A stretch of 64,000 nt of DNA from Leisingera coralii (GCF_049056525.1 NZ_JBHUPT010000029.1:113502-177501), one strand, 5' to 3'; positions 24,577-34,650 are shown, counted from the first letter of the stretch. Notes: a model not told the origin generated them from the letters alone. A program made the numbers and translations.

Positions 24577-27500
24577 CTAAATCTCCTCCACGTCCAGCAC
24601 GCCTTCCAGCGACTTCAGCGCGCCCTTGATCTGAGGGTTGATCGGAAACGCCTGACCCAGATCCATCTCCACATCGCCGGGCAGGCCCGGGTCCTGCAGA
24701 TACATGTAAACCTCGCCGCGCGCGGCATTGCGGGCCGCCGCCTTGGCATCTTCCAGCACCTGCGCCACGGTGCCGACGGCAGCCGCATCACTCAGATAGA
24801 CCCGCAGGGAGCTGCGCCCGGCATCGGCAATCGCGGAATCCACCGGCCCGACAGAGCGCACCAGCAGTTTCAGCTGGTCGCTCTCCATTGTGGCCTCGGC
24901 GGTGATCACCACCTTGGACCCGGTTTCCAGATACTCGCGGCTCTTCTCCAGCACCTCGGAGAACAGCGTGACCTCAAACGCCCCCGAAGGATCCGACAGC
25001 TGGGCAAAGGCAAAGCGGTTGCCGCGTGCCGACTTGCGTTCCTGCCGCCCGGCCACCACACCGGCCATCTTGGCAATGCACGGCCCGCGCTCGGCTTTCG
25101 CAGTCACCTCGTCCAGCGTCATCACCTCCTTGCGCTTCAGCGCGGGCATGTAGTCGTCCAGCGGGTGACCCGACAGGTAGAAACCGATCGCCTTGAATTC
25201 CTCGCTCAGCCGCTCGGCCGGCAGCCAGTCCGGCACCGACGGCAGCCGCGGCTCCGGCAAATCCTCGCCCGCCTCGCCGAACAGCGATACCTGGTTCGAA
25301 TTCTTCTGCTCATGCACCGCAGCCGAGTAATCGACCAGCGCGCCAAGGCTCTCGAACACCCGGCGGCGGTTGGAGTCGAGCTGATCGAAGGCACCTGCCC
25401 GCGCCATCATCTCCAAGGGCCGCTTGCCGACTTTCTTGAGGTTCACCCGGCGGGCAAAGTCGAAGACGTTGACAAAGGGGCGCTCGCGGCCGTCCTCGCT
25501 GCGCGCCTCGGTCACCAGCCGCATCACGTCCAGACCGACGTTTTTCAGCGCGCCCAGCGCATAGACCAGCTCTCCGTTCACCACATTGAACGTCGCCAGC
25601 GAGCGGTTGACGCAGGGCGGAACGTATTTCAGCCCCAGCCCCTTCTTCACTTCCTCGAAGTAGATCGCCAGCTTATCGGTCAGATGGATATCGCAGTTCA
25701 TGACGCCGGCCATGAACTCCACCGGATGGTTCGCCTTGAGCCAGCCGGTCTGGTACGACACAACCGCATAAGCCGCCGCGTGCGATTTGTTGAAGCCGTA
25801 GTTGGCGAATTTCTCCAGAAGGTCGAAAACCTCGCTGGCCTTCTTCTTGTCGACCCCGTTCTCCGCCGCGCCCTTCTCGAACTTCGGGCGTTCGGCGTCC
25901 ATCGCCTCCTTGATTTTCTTACCCATCGCCCGGCGCAGCAAGTCAGCGCCACCGAGAGTATAGTTCGCCATAACCTGGGCGATCTGCATCACCTGTTCCT
26001 GATAAACGATGATGCCCTGGGTCTCTTCCAGGATATGGTCGATCAGCGGGTGAACCGATGTGATCTCGCGCTGGCCGTTCTTCACCTCGCAATAGACCGG
26101 GATGTTCTCCATCGGACCCGGACGGTACAGCGCCACCAGCGCCACGATGTCCTCGATGCATGTGGGCTTCATGCGCTTCAGCGCATCCATCATGCCGGTG
26201 GATTCCACCTGGAACACCGCCACCGTCTTGGCGCGGGAGTAGAGGTCATAGGTAACCTTGTCATCCAGCGGAATGGCGTTGATCTGGTTCTCCGCCCCTT
26301 CCGGCGGATCATAAAGCTTGGTGCCGTCGGCGGCGATATGCAGGTCGCGGCCCGACTGGAAGATCAGGTCCATCGCATTCTGAATGACGGTCAGTGTCTT
26401 GAGGCCGAGGAAGTCGAACTTCACCAGCCCCGCCTGCTCCACCCATTTCATGTTGAACTGGGTCGCGGGCATGTCGGAACGCGGATCGCGGTAGAGCGGC
26501 ACCAGCGCATCCAGCGGCCGGTCGCCGATCACCACGCCCGCCGCGTGGGTGCCGGCAGAGCGCAACAGCCCCTCCACCTGCTGGCCGTATTTCAGCAGCC
26601 GGTCCACCACCGGCTCGTTGCGGGCCTCCTCGCTCAGGCGCGGCTCTTCCTTCAGCGCGTCTGCAATCGACATCGGCTTCACGCCCTCGACCGGGATCAG
26701 CTTGGACAGCCGGTCCACCTGGCCATAGGGCATCTGCAAGACCCGCCCCATGTCGCGCACCGCCGCCTTGGACAGAAGCGCGCCAAAGGTGATGATCTGC
26801 CCCACCTTGTCGCGGCCGTATTTCTCCTGCACGTATTTGATCACCTCTTCGCGGCGGTCCATGCAGAAGTCGATGTCGAAGTCGGGCATCGACACCCGTT
26901 CCGGGTTCAGGAAGCGTTCGAACAGCAGTGAATACCGCAGCGGATCAAGGTCGGTAATCGTCAGCGCATAAGCCACCAAAGAGCCCGCACCGGACCCCCG
27001 CCCCGGCCCCACCGGAATGTCATGGTCCTTGGCCCATTGGATAAAGTCGGCAACGATCAGGAAGTAGCCAGGGAACCCCATGCCCTCGATGATGCCCAGC
27101 TCGAAATCCAGCCGTTCCTGGTATTCCTCAACGCTCACCGCATGCGGGATCACCGCCAGACGTTGCTGCAGGCCCTCATTGGCGATGCGGCGCAGCTCTG
27201 CCACCTCGTCGTCGGCGAACTTCGGCAGGATCGGGTCGCGCCGGTACGCCATGAAGGCGCAGCGCTTGGCGATCTCCACCGTGTTCTCGATCGCCTCCGG
27301 CAGGTCGGCAAACAGCGCAACCATTTCCTCCTGGCTCTTGAAGTAATGCTGCGCGGTCAGCCGCCGACGCGGCTCCACCTGATCGACATAGGCACCCTCG
27401 GCGATACAGATCATCGCGTCATGCGCCTCGAACATCTCTGTGTTCGGGAAGTAAACGTCATTGGTGGCGACCAGCGGCAGATCCATCGCATAGGCCATCT

Positions 27501-28089
27501 CCACATGGCCGCGCTCGGTCTGCTTTTCTGCCTCCGGCTGGCCGTGCTCGCCCGGATGGCGCTGCAGCTCGACGTACAGCCGGTCCGGGAAAATCGCCTT
27601 CAGCCGCTGCATCAGGGCTTCCGCCGCCGGACGCTGACCCATCTGCAACAGCCGCCCCACCGGCCCGTCCGGCCCGCCGCTCAGGCAGATCACCCCGCCG
27701 GAATAGGTTTCCAGCTCCTCCAGCGTCACATGCGGCAGCTCGCCCCCCTGCCGCAGGTAGAGGCAGGAGTTCAGCTTCATCAGATGCTCATACCCCGCCT
27801 CGCTCTGGGCCAGCAGCACCAGCGGCGCGGGCGGTTTGGGCCGCTCGCCCGGCGCCGGCTCCGTGAACCGCAGATCCACCTGGCAGCCGATGATTGGCTG
27901 CAGCCCCGCGCCGCTCGCCGACACCGAAAATTCCAGCGCCGAGAACAGGTTGTTGGTATCGGTGACCGCAATCGCGGGCATGCCGTGCTTCTTGCACAGG
28001 TCCGGCAGCTTCTTCAGCCGCAGGGCCCCCTCCAGCAAAGAGTATTCCGTATGGGTGCGCAGATGAATGAATCGGGGAGAGCTTGTCAT
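24577..28089 (-). CDS. dnaE: DNA polymerase III alpha subunit
   Basis: The 1,170-residue replicative polymerase has all expected parts: an N-terminal PHP domain ('FIHLRTHTEYSLLEGA'), the catalytic palm with 'PDFDIDFCMDRREEVIKYV' and 'GRGSGAGSLVAY', the fingers/tau-binding middle part ('GIIVYQEQVMQIAQ'), a helix-hairpin-helix and an OB-fold near residues 980-1,060 ('MAGVVAGRQERKSARGNRFAFAQLSDPSGAFEVTLF'). It is the housekeeping DnaE type rather than the error-prone DnaE2. It stands as a single gene, divergent from the xdh operon. Confidence 0.97.
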   Translation of the reverse strand: MTSSPRFIHLRTHTEYSLLEGALRLKKLPDLCKKHGMPAIAVTDTNNLFSALEFSVSASGAGLQPIIGCQVDLRFTEPAPGERPKPPAPLVLLAQSEAGYEHLMKLNSCLYLRQGGELPHVTLEELETYSGGVICLSGGPDGPVGRLLQMGQRPAAEALMQRLKAIFPDRLYVELQRHPGEHGQPEAEKQTERGHVEMAYAMDLPLVATNDVYFPNTEMFEAHDAMICIAEGAYVDQVEPRRRLTAQHYFKSQEEMVALFADLPEAIENTVEIAKRCAFMAYRRDPILPKFADDEVAELRRIANEGLQQRLAVIPHAVSVEEYQERLDFELGIIEGMGFPGYFLIVADFIQWAKDHDIPVGPGRGSGAGSLVAYALTITDLDPLRYSLLFERFLNPERVSMPDFDIDFCMDRREEVIKYVQEKYGRDKVGQIITFGALLSKAAVRDMGRVLQMPYGQVDRLSKLIPVEGVKPMSIADALKEEPRLSEEARNEPVVDRLLKYGQQVEGLLRSAGTHAAGVVIGDRPLDALVPLYRDPRSDMPATQFNMKWVEQAGLVKFDFLGLKTLTVIQNAMDLIFQSGRDLHIAADGTKLYDPPEGAENQINAIPLDDKVTYDLYSRAKTVAVFQVESTGMMDALKRMKPTCIEDIVALVALYRPGPMENIPVYCEVKNGQREITSVHPLIDHILEETQGIIVYQEQVMQIAQVMANYTLGGADLLRRAMGKKIKEAMDAERPKFEKGAAENGVDKKKASEVFDLLEKFANYGFNKSHAAAYAVVSYQTGWLKANHPVEFMAGVMNCDIHLTDKLAIYFEEVKKGLGLKYVPPCVNRSLATFNVVNGELVYALGALKNVGLDVMRLVTEARSEDGRERPFVNVFDFARRVNLKKVGKRPLEMMARAGAFDQLDSNRRRVFESLGALVDYSAAVHEQKNSNQVSLFGEAGEDLPEPRLPSVPDWLPAERLSEEFKAIGFYLSGHPLDDYMPALKRKEVMTLDEVTAKAERGPCIAKMAGVVAGRQERKSARGNRFAFAQLSDPSGAFEVTLFSEVLEKSREYLETGSKVVITAEATMESDQLKLLVRSVGPVDSAIADAGRSSLRVYLSDAAAVGTVAQVLEDAKAAARNAARGEVYMYLQDPGLPGDVEMDLGQAFPINPQIKGALKSLEGVLDVEEI

Positions 28090-28445
28090 GCCGCCACGCT
28101 ACCGTATTGCCGCAGCGGGGTGAACGGGCGAACTGCACAGCCCGCCTCCCGGAATAGCAGAATGGTCCACAGACATTTTCAGGATTTTTTTGAAGCTGTT
28201 TCGCGCCCCAGGCCAGCCCACCATAAAGATACAGCTAAAAAGCATAAAAAATAACCACATAGCCCCAAATGCCGCAACTTTATTGCGCCGCAAAATACTG
28301 CAGTGCGGCGGCGGTTTTCCTTGCTTTGACAAGGGGATGCTCCCTAGGCTGGTCTCAGCAAGCAAAAACAGCCCGCCGCGCCTTCTACGCCGCATCGAAG
28401 GGTGGCACATCGGGTCAACGGGGTAACGCGGCGGGTCTCGGGAAG
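28090..28445. other. Divergent intergenic region dnaE / xdhA
   Basis: This 356-bp gap must contain the promoters of dnaE (leftward) and the xdh-transporter operon (rightward). The part at 28,170-28,270 is clearly A/T-rich compared with its surroundings, with runs such as GGATTTTTTTGAAG and AAAAAGCATAAAAAATAA. No coding capacity or palindrome stood out. The frame upstream of xdhA stays open but has no recognisable protein. Confidence 0.5.
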
Positions 28446-29870
28446 ATGGCACTCACCTTTCGTCTGAACGGTGAAACGGTCCGCATCACGGACGCAAGCC
28501 CATCAGTAACGCTGCTGGACTGGCTGCGCGAAGAAAAGGGCCTCACCGGCACCAAGGAAGGCTGCAACGAAGGCGATTGCGGCGCCTGCACCGTCATGGT
28601 CACGGATTCACGTGGATCGAAGGCCTTGAACGCCTGCATCCTGTTCCTGCCGCAGCTGCAGGGCAAATCCGTGCGCACCGTCGAGGGCGCCTCCGGCCCG
28701 GACGGCAGCCTGCACCCGGTCCAGCAGGCGATGGTGGACAGCCACGGCAGCCAATGCGGCTTCTGCACTCCCGGCTTCATCATGTCGATGGTCACCGCCC
28801 ACGCAAACGGCGCCACCGATTTCGACGACCAGCTGGCAGGCAACCTCTGCCGCTGCACCGGCTATGCTCCGATCATCCGCGCCGCCGAGACCGCCAAGGA
28901 TGCCCCCGTCCCGGACTGGATCGCACAGGAAGGATCCTTCATCTGGCCGGAAATATCCCGGGGGGAGGCCGCAGGCCGGGGGGCAGCGCCCCCTTCCAGC
29001 AAACAAGCGGCAGCGCCCCCGCTCATGCCAGCCTCATCCGGCGAACTCGCCGAACTCTACAGCGGCCACCCCAACGCCACCCTGGTCGCAGGCGCCACCG
29101 ACGTCGGCCTCTGGGTCACCAAGCAGCTCCGCCACCTGCCGCAGATGATCTTCCTTGGCGGCTGCGATGACCTCAAGGGTATCGAGGTCACGGACAGCAC
29201 CGTCCGCATCGGCGCCATGGCAGACATGAACGATCTGCGCGCCGCGATGGAGCCGCTGCACCCGTCTTTTGCCGAAATGCTGCGCCGCTTTGCCTCCCAG
29301 CAGATCCGCGCCGCCGCCACCGTCGGCGGCAATATCGCCAACGGCTCCCCCATCGGCGACACCCCGCCCGCGCTGATTGCCCTCGGTGCCACCCTGCACC
29401 TGCGCAAGGGCGATGACCGCCGCGAACTGCCGCTGGAGGACTTCTTCCTCGACTACGGCAAGCAGGACCGCCAGCCGGGTGAATTCGTCGAGGCCGTCAG
29501 CTTCCCGCGCCAGCCCGACGCGCTGAAGGTCTACAAGCTCTCCAAACGCTTCGACCAGGACATCTCCGCGGTTCTGGGCGCCTTTAATGTCACCGTGGAG
29601 AATGCCACCATCACCGCCGCCCGCATCGCCTTTGGCGGCATGGCCGGCATCCCGAAACGCGCCGCGAACGTCGAGGCGGCCCTCACTGGCCAGCCGTGGA
29701 CCGAGGCCACGATCCAGGCCGCTTCGGCCGCTTTCGATCAGGATTTCACCCCGATGACCGACATGCGTGCCTCCGCTGAATACCGGCTGGAGACCGCGCG
29801 CAACATGCTGGCCCGCTATTTCGCCGGCATGAACGGCCAGCCGGTCTCGGTGCTGGAGGTGCGGCCATGA
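28446..29870 (+). CDS. xdhA: Xanthine dehydrogenase small subunit (FeS/FAD)
   Basis: XdhA carries electrons from the molybdenum site to NAD+. The protein has a plant-type 2Fe-2S domain ('CNEGDCGACTVM'), an all-helical second 2Fe-2S domain ('CGFCTPGFIMSM' and 'NLCRCTGY'), then a FAD domain ('LVAGATDVGLWVT', 'ATVGGNIANGSPIGDTPP') and a CO-dehydrogenase flavoprotein C-terminal domain. ATG 28446 starts the ferredoxin domain; the open frame further upstream is noncoding. Between the FeS and FAD domains (about residues 172-196) the linker is encoded by a palindromic GC-rich element. It overlaps xdhB by 4 bp. Confidence 0.95.
   Translation: MALTFRLNGETVRITDASPSVTLLDWLREEKGLTGTKEGCNEGDCGACTVMVTDSRGSKALNACILFLPQLQGKSVRTVEGASGPDGSLHPVQQAMVDSHGSQCGFCTPGFIMSMVTAHANGATDFDDQLAGNLCRCTGYAPIIRAAETAKDAPVPDWIAQEGSFIWPEISRGEAAGRGAAPPSSKQAAAPPLMPASSGELAELYSGHPNATLVAGATDVGLWVTKQLRHLPQMIFLGGCDDLKGIEVTDSTVRIGAMADMNDLRAAMEPLHPSFAEMLRRFASQQIRAAATVGGNIANGSPIGDTPPALIALGATLHLRKGDDRRELPLEDFFLDYGKQDRQPGEFVEAVSFPRQPDALKVYKLSKRFDQDISAVLGAFNVTVENATITAARIAFGGMAGIPKRAANVEAALTGQPWTEATIQAASAAFDQDFTPMTDMRASAEYRLETARNMLARYFAGMNGQPVSVLEVRP
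28961..28993. repeat. Palindromic intergenic-type element inside xdhA
   Basis: Two adjacent hairpins, GGCC-GCA-GGCC and GGGGGC-AGC-GCCCCC (28979-28984 with 28988-28993), lie in the reading frame of xdhA at the linker between two domains. A 'GGGGCAGCGCCCC'-type core also occurs in the noncoding stretch near 57,130, which suggests insertion of a mobile palindrome. Confidence 0.5.
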
Positions 29871-32161
29871 GCGTTACCAAACCCCTTCCCCATGACTCCG
29901 CCCGGCTGCATGTGACCGGCGCCGCCCGCTATGTGGATGACATCCCCTCGCCCGCGGGCACACTGCATCTTGCCTTCGGCCTCTCCCCCATTGCCCGCGG
30001 CCATATCACCGGCATGCACCTTAGCGAGGTGCAGAACAGCCCCGGCGTGGTGGCGGTGCTGACCGCCAAGGGGCTGCCGTTTGCCAATGACGTCTCCCCC
30101 TCGATCCACGACGAGCCGCTGCTGGCGGCGGGCACGGTCAACTATATCGGCCAGCCGGTGTTCCTGGTGGTGGCCGACAGCCACCTCAATGCCCGCATCG
30201 CCGCCCGCAAGGGCCAGGTGGACTATCAGGAGGAACCCGCCCTGCTGACCCTGGACGCGGCACTCGCCGCCGACAGCCGGTTCGAGGAAGGCCCGCGCAT
30301 CTATCAGAAAGGCGACGCCAACGCCGCCATCGACGCCGCCCCCCGCACCGTCGAGGGCACCTTCGAGCTCGGCGGGCAGGAACACTTCTATCTCGAAGGC
30401 CAGGCGGCAATGGCCTGGCCGCAGGAGGATGGCGGCATGCACGTCTTTTCCTCCACCCAGCACCCGACGGAGATCCAGCACAAGGTTGCCGACGCCATCG
30501 GCCTGCCGATGCACAGCGTGAGGGTCGAGACCCGCCGCATGGGCGGCGGCTTTGGCGGCAAGGAAAGCCAGGGCAACGCATTGGCCGTCGCCTGCGCCGT
30601 CGCGGCCCGGCTCACCGGCAAGCCCTGCAAGATGCGCTATGACCGCGACGACGACATGGTCATCACCGGCAAGCGGCACGCGTTCCGCATCTCTTACCGT
30701 GCGGGCTTCGATGACGATGGCCAATTGCTGGGGGTCGAGTTCCTGCATCTGGCGGATTGCGGCTGGGCACAGGACCTGTCGCTGCCGGTCGCCGACCGCG
30801 CGATGCTGCACGCCGACAACGCCTACCTGATCCCGAATATCCGCATCGAAAGCCACCGCCTGCGCACCAACCGGCAAAGCGCCACCGCCTACCGCGGCTT
30901 TGGCGGCCCGCAGGGCATGGTCGGGATCGAGCGGGTGATGGACCACATCGCCCATGACCTCGGGATGGACCCGGCGGAACTGCGGCAGCGGAACTACTAT
31001 GCGGCACCGGCAGAGGCAAAGCCCGGCAACACCACCCCCTACGGCATGGAGGTCACGGACTTCGAGCTGCACGGGATGACGGCAGACCTGCTGGCATCGT
31101 CGGATTATGCGGCACGCAAGTCTGCGATCGCAGAGTGGAACAAGAGCCAGACGCATCTGAAGCGCGGCATTGCCTTCTCGCCGGTGAAATTCGGCATTTC
31201 CTTCACTCTCACCCACCTCAACCAGGCCGGCGCTTTGGTGCATGTCTACCAGGACGGTTCGGTGCATCTGAACCATGGCGGCACCGAGATGGGCCAGGGG
31301 CTGTTCCAGAAAGTGGCGCAGGTCGCCGCCAGCCGCTTTGGCATCCCGCTGGACAAGGTGAAGATCACCGCCAGCGACACCGGCAAGGTGCCCAATACCT
31401 CGGCCACCGCCGCCTCCTCCGGCTCGGACCTCAACGGCATGGCGGTCAAGGCCGCCTGCGACACCATACGCCAGCGCATGGCCGAGCATCTGGCGCTGCA
31501 GCATCAGGCCAGCCCCGGTGACGTGGTGTTCGAGAACGGCCAGGTGCGCATCGGCCAGGATGAGATGACCTTCGATCAGGCCGCGATGGCCTGCTACCAG
31601 GGCCGCGTCAGCCTGTCCGCCACCGGGTTTTACAAGACCCCCAAGGTCGAATGGGACCGGATCAAGGGCCAGGGCCGCCCGTTCTACTACTTCGCCTATG
31701 GCGCCGCGGTGACCGAGGTGGCGGTGGATGCCCTGACCGGCGAGAACCGCATCCTGCGCTGCGACATCCTGCATGACGCCGGCGCCTCGCTGAACCCGGG
31801 CATCGACATCGGCCAGATCGAGGGCGGCTATGTCCAGGGCGCGGGCTGGCTGACGACCGAGGAACTGGTCTGGGACGACGCCGGGCGGCTGCGCACCCAT
31901 GCGCCCTCCACCTACAAGATCCCCGCCTGTTCCGACCGGCCCGATGTTTTCAACGTGGCGCTGTTTGACGGCCAGAACCGCGAGGACACCATCTACCGCT
32001 CCAAGGCGGTGGGCGAGCCGCCCTTCATGCTGGGCATCTCCGCCTGGCTGGCGCTCAGCGATGCGGTCTCTGCCTTTGGCGACGCCTACCCGGCGCTGAA
32101 CGCACCGGCCACCGCGGAAGAGGTCTGGCGCGCAATCCGGAGAGTGCGCGATGGGGTTTGA
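29867..32161 (+). CDS. xdhB: Xanthine dehydrogenase large subunit (molybdenum site)
   Basis: This 764-residue subunit binds the molybdopterin cofactor and oxidises hypoxanthine to xanthine and xanthine to urate. Recognisable parts: 'GAARYVDDIPSPAGTLH' at the start, 'EHFYLEGQAAMAWPQ' (cofactor Gln region), 'GGGFGGKES', 'AYRGFGGPQG', 'GGTEMGQGLFQKV' and 'KAVGEPPFMLG', which holds the catalytic glutamate. Length and motif order match bacterial XdhB. It overlaps xdhA by 4 bp and xdhC by 11 bp, so all three are translationally coupled. Confidence 0.96.
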   Translation: MSVTKPLPHDSARLHVTGAARYVDDIPSPAGTLHLAFGLSPIARGHITGMHLSEVQNSPGVVAVLTAKGLPFANDVSPSIHDEPLLAAGTVNYIGQPVFLVVADSHLNARIAARKGQVDYQEEPALLTLDAALAADSRFEEGPRIYQKGDANAAIDAAPRTVEGTFELGGQEHFYLEGQAAMAWPQEDGGMHVFSSTQHPTEIQHKVADAIGLPMHSVRVETRRMGGGFGGKESQGNALAVACAVAARLTGKPCKMRYDRDDDMVITGKRHAFRISYRAGFDDDGQLLGVEFLHLADCGWAQDLSLPVADRAMLHADNAYLIPNIRIESHRLRTNRQSATAYRGFGGPQGMVGIERVMDHIAHDLGMDPAELRQRNYYAAPAEAKPGNTTPYGMEVTDFELHGMTADLLASSDYAARKSAIAEWNKSQTHLKRGIAFSPVKFGISFTLTHLNQAGALVHVYQDGSVHLNHGGTEMGQGLFQKVAQVAASRFGIPLDKVKITASDTGKVPNTSATAASSGSDLNGMAVKAACDTIRQRMAEHLALQHQASPGDVVFENGQVRIGQDEMTFDQAAMACYQGRVSLSATGFYKTPKVEWDRIKGQGRPFYYFAYGAAVTEVAVDALTGENRILRCDILHDAGASLNPGIDIGQIEGGYVQGAGWLTTEELVWDDAGRLRTHAPSTYKIPACSDRPDVFNVALFDGQNREDTIYRSKAVGEPPFMLGISAWLALSDAVSAFGDAYPALNAPATAEEVWRAIRRVRDGV

Positions 32162-33086
32162 CGTCGAGGAACTGCGCCGGGCGGTGGCCGAGCATGGCCG
32201 CGTGGTGCGGGTGGTGATCGCCGCCATCCGCGGCTCCTCCCCGCGCGAAGCGGGCACCGCGATGCTGGTCTGGGAGACCGGCCAGAGCGGCACCATCGGC
32301 GGCGGCACCCTGGAGTACGAGGCGGCAGAGGCCGCCCGGCAGCAAGTGGTCCCCAAGCAGGTCAGCACCCATGCGCTGGGGCCGGACCTGGGCCAGTGCT
32401 GCGGCGGCGCGGTGACGCTCTTCAGCGAGGTTTATGAGGCCGAAGACCTGGACACGCTGGACAGCGGCGTCATCGCCCGCCCCGCCAGCCCGGCGATAAT
32501 GCCGATGGCGGTGAAACGCATCCTCGCCGGCGCCCGCGGCCAGGGCCTGACGCCCGCGCCGCAGCTGGTGGAAGGCTGGATGATCGAACCGGTGCATCAG
32601 CCGCAGATGCCGGTCTGGATCTGGGGCGCGGGCCATGTCGGCCGGGCGCTGGCGGATGTGCTGGCGCCGCTGCCGGATCTGCAGATCACCTGGGTGGACA
32701 CCGCCGCCGAGCGGTTCCCGGCGGAAATCCCGGCCGGCGTGACCGCGGTTCCGGCAACTGACGTTGCGCTCCTTGTGCCTCATGCCCCTGAAAACGCTGC
32801 GCATTTGGTGCTGACCTATTCCCATGCGCTGGATCTGGCGCTATGCCACGCGCTGTTGGGCCATGGCTTTGCCTTCGCCGGGCTGATCGGCTCCAAAACC
32901 AAATGGGCGCGGTTCCGCTCGCGTCTTGCCGCCCTGGGGCACCCCCCCGGAGCAATTGCAAGGATCACCTGCCCGATCGGCGATCCGGAACTTGGAAAAC
33001 ATCCGCAGATGATTGCGGTCGGCGTGGCGGCGCAGCTGCTGCGGCACGGAAAAGAAGACGAACAGAGAGAGGACCGGCGCGCGTGA
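32151..33086 (+). CDS. xdhC: Xanthine dehydrogenase accessory protein
   Basis: XdhC binds molybdopterin, promotes its sulfuration and inserts it into XdhB. The 311-residue protein has the two XdhC/CoxI parts: an N-terminal 'VVIAAIRGSSPREAGTAMLV' with 'IGGGTLEYEA' and 'LGQCCGGAV', and a C-terminal Rossmann-like domain ('WIWGAGHVGRALADVLAPL', 'LTYSHALDLALCHALL', 'FAGLIGSKTKWARF'). Its GTGA overlap with the ATPase gene at 33083 joins the xanthine dehydrogenase genes to the transporter in one transcript. Confidence 0.95.
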   Translation: MGFDVEELRRAVAEHGRVVRVVIAAIRGSSPREAGTAMLVWETGQSGTIGGGTLEYEAAEAARQQVVPKQVSTHALGPDLGQCCGGAVTLFSEVYEAEDLDTLDSGVIARPASPAIMPMAVKRILAGARGQGLTPAPQLVEGWMIEPVHQPQMPVWIWGAGHVGRALADVLAPLPDLQITWVDTAAERFPAEIPAGVTAVPATDVALLVPHAPENAAHLVLTYSHALDLALCHALLGHGFAFAGLIGSKTKWARFRSRLAALGHPPGAIARITCPIGDPELGKHPQMIAVGVAAQLLRHGKEDEQREDRRA

Positions 33087-34600
33087 GTGTACCACTGTTG
33101 AGCCTGCAAGGCCTGACCAAGGCCTACCCCGGGGTCGTGGCCAATGACACCGTTTCCTTTGACATCGGCGAGGGCGAGGTTCACGCCCTGCTCGGCGAAA
33201 ACGGCGCCGGGAAATCGACGCTGGTCAAGATGATCTATGGCCTGGTGAAGCCCGACAGCGGCAAGATGCTGCTGCGCGGCCAGCCCTATGAGCCCGCCGA
33301 GCCGCGCCAGGCGCGCGCCGACGGCATCGCCATGGTGTTCCAGCACTTCTCGCTGTTCGACGCGCTCAACGTGGCCGAGAACATCGCCCTCGGCATGGAA
33401 AACCCGCCGGAGATGCGCGACCTCGCCGCCCGCATCCGCGAGGTGTCGGAAACCTACGGCCTGCCGCTCGACCCCTTCCGCACCGTCGGCGACCTGTCCG
33501 CGGGCGAGCGCCAGCGGGTGGAGATCATCCGCTGCCTGCTGCAGGATCCGAAGCTGCTGATCATGGATGAGCCGACCTCGGTTCTCACCCCGCAGGAAGT
33601 CGATATCCTGTTCGAAACCTTGCAGAAACTGCGCTCCGAGGGGACCTCGATCCTTTATATCTCGCACAAGCTGGAGGAAATCCGCACGCTTTGCGATCAC
33701 GCGACAATCCTGCGGCTGGGCAAGAACGTGGGCGAATGCACCCCGAAAGACACCTCGGCCCGCGACATGGCGGAAATGATGGTCGGCAGCACCCTGCAGA
33801 CGCCCGAACGCGGCAGCCGCGAATTCGGCGCGGTGGCGATGGACATCTCGGGCCTTTCGGTGCCCGCGCCTTCCGCATTCGGCACTGCGCTCAAGAACGT
33901 GCATCTGACCGTGCGAAAGGGCGAAATCCTCGGTATTGGCGGTGTTGCCGGCAATGGCCAGGACGAACTGCTGGGCGTGCTGTCGGGCGAAACCCTGACC
34001 GAGGCCGACGCGGTGAAGCTGCATGGCGAGCCGATCGGCAAGCTCGGCCCCACCGCGCGGCGCAAGCTCGGCGTGCTGGCCGCCCCCGAGGAACGCCTCG
34101 GCCACGCCGCCGCCCCGGATATGAGCCTGACCGAGAACGCCATGCTCACCGGGTCGGTGCGCGAGGGGCTGGAGAAGAACGGCTTCCTCGACTGGGGCAA
34201 GACCAAGGAGTTTGCTGAGCGCGTCATCAAGGCCTTTGACGTCCGCACGCCGGGTCCCGGCAACGCGGCACGCTCGCTGTCGGGCGGCAACCTGCAGAAA
34301 TTCGTGATCGGCCGCGAGGTGCTTCAAAACCCGGATGTGCTGGTGGTGAACCAGCCGACCTGGGGCGTGGACGCCGCCGCTGCCGCCGCCATCCGCCAGT
34401 CGCTGCTGGATCTGGCCGCCAAGGGTGCCGCGGTTATCTGCATCAGCCAGGACCTGGACGAGCTGATGGAGATCTCCGACAGCTTTGCCGCCCTGAACGA
34501 AGGCCGCCTCAGCGCCCCGCGCGAGGCTGCGGGCCTGACGGTGGACGAGATCGGCCTGATGATGGGCGGCGCCCACGGCATGGAGGTGGCGCATGTCTGA
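33083..34600 (+). CDS. ABC transporter ATPase, BmpA/nucleoside type
   Basis: This 505-residue protein has two ABC domains, as in ribose- and nucleoside-type importers. The first has a full Walker A 'GENGAGKST', signature 'LSAGERQRVEI' and Walker B 'LLIMDEPTSVLTP'. The second has a degenerate P-loop ('GVAGNGQDELLG') but keeps 'LSGGNLQKFVIGRE', as usual for this family. GTG 33083 overlaps the xdhC stop; a longer frame upstream is a shadow. Coupling to xanthine dehydrogenase genes indicates uptake of purines or purine nucleosides. Confidence 0.93.
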   Translation: MSVPLLSLQGLTKAYPGVVANDTVSFDIGEGEVHALLGENGAGKSTLVKMIYGLVKPDSGKMLLRGQPYEPAEPRQARADGIAMVFQHFSLFDALNVAENIALGMENPPEMRDLAARIREVSETYGLPLDPFRTVGDLSAGERQRVEIIRCLLQDPKLLIMDEPTSVLTPQEVDILFETLQKLRSEGTSILYISHKLEEIRTLCDHATILRLGKNVGECTPKDTSARDMAEMMVGSTLQTPERGSREFGAVAMDISGLSVPAPSAFGTALKNVHLTVRKGEILGIGGVAGNGQDELLGVLSGETLTEADAVKLHGEPIGKLGPTARRKLGVLAAPEERLGHAAAPDMSLTENAMLTGSVREGLEKNGFLDWGKTKEFAERVIKAFDVRTPGPGNAARSLSGGNLQKFVIGREVLQNPDVLVVNQPTWGVDAAAAAAIRQSLLDLAAKGAAVICISQDLDELMEISDSFAALNEGRLSAPREAAGLTVDEIGLMMGGAHGMEVAHV

Positions 34601-34630
34601 CACCGCCCGCAAAATTTTCGCCTTCGGCGA

Positions 34631-34650
34631 GAGTATTTTTACAAAGAAGA
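34631..34650 (+). repeat. Copy of a dispersed 20-bp element
   Basis: The sequence GAGTATTTTTACAAAGAAGA lies in the 67-bp gap between the ATPase and first permease genes. An identical copy occurs at 50773-50792 and related inverted copies at 50808-50827 and 57084-57103. Here it falls inside a 24-codon open frame (34593-34667) that I do not consider a gene. Confidence 0.6.

Noticed and set aside
29816..32368. An 850-codon minus-strand open frame opposite xdhB
   Set aside because: It mirrors the GC-rich codon pattern of xdhB and has no recognisable protein family.
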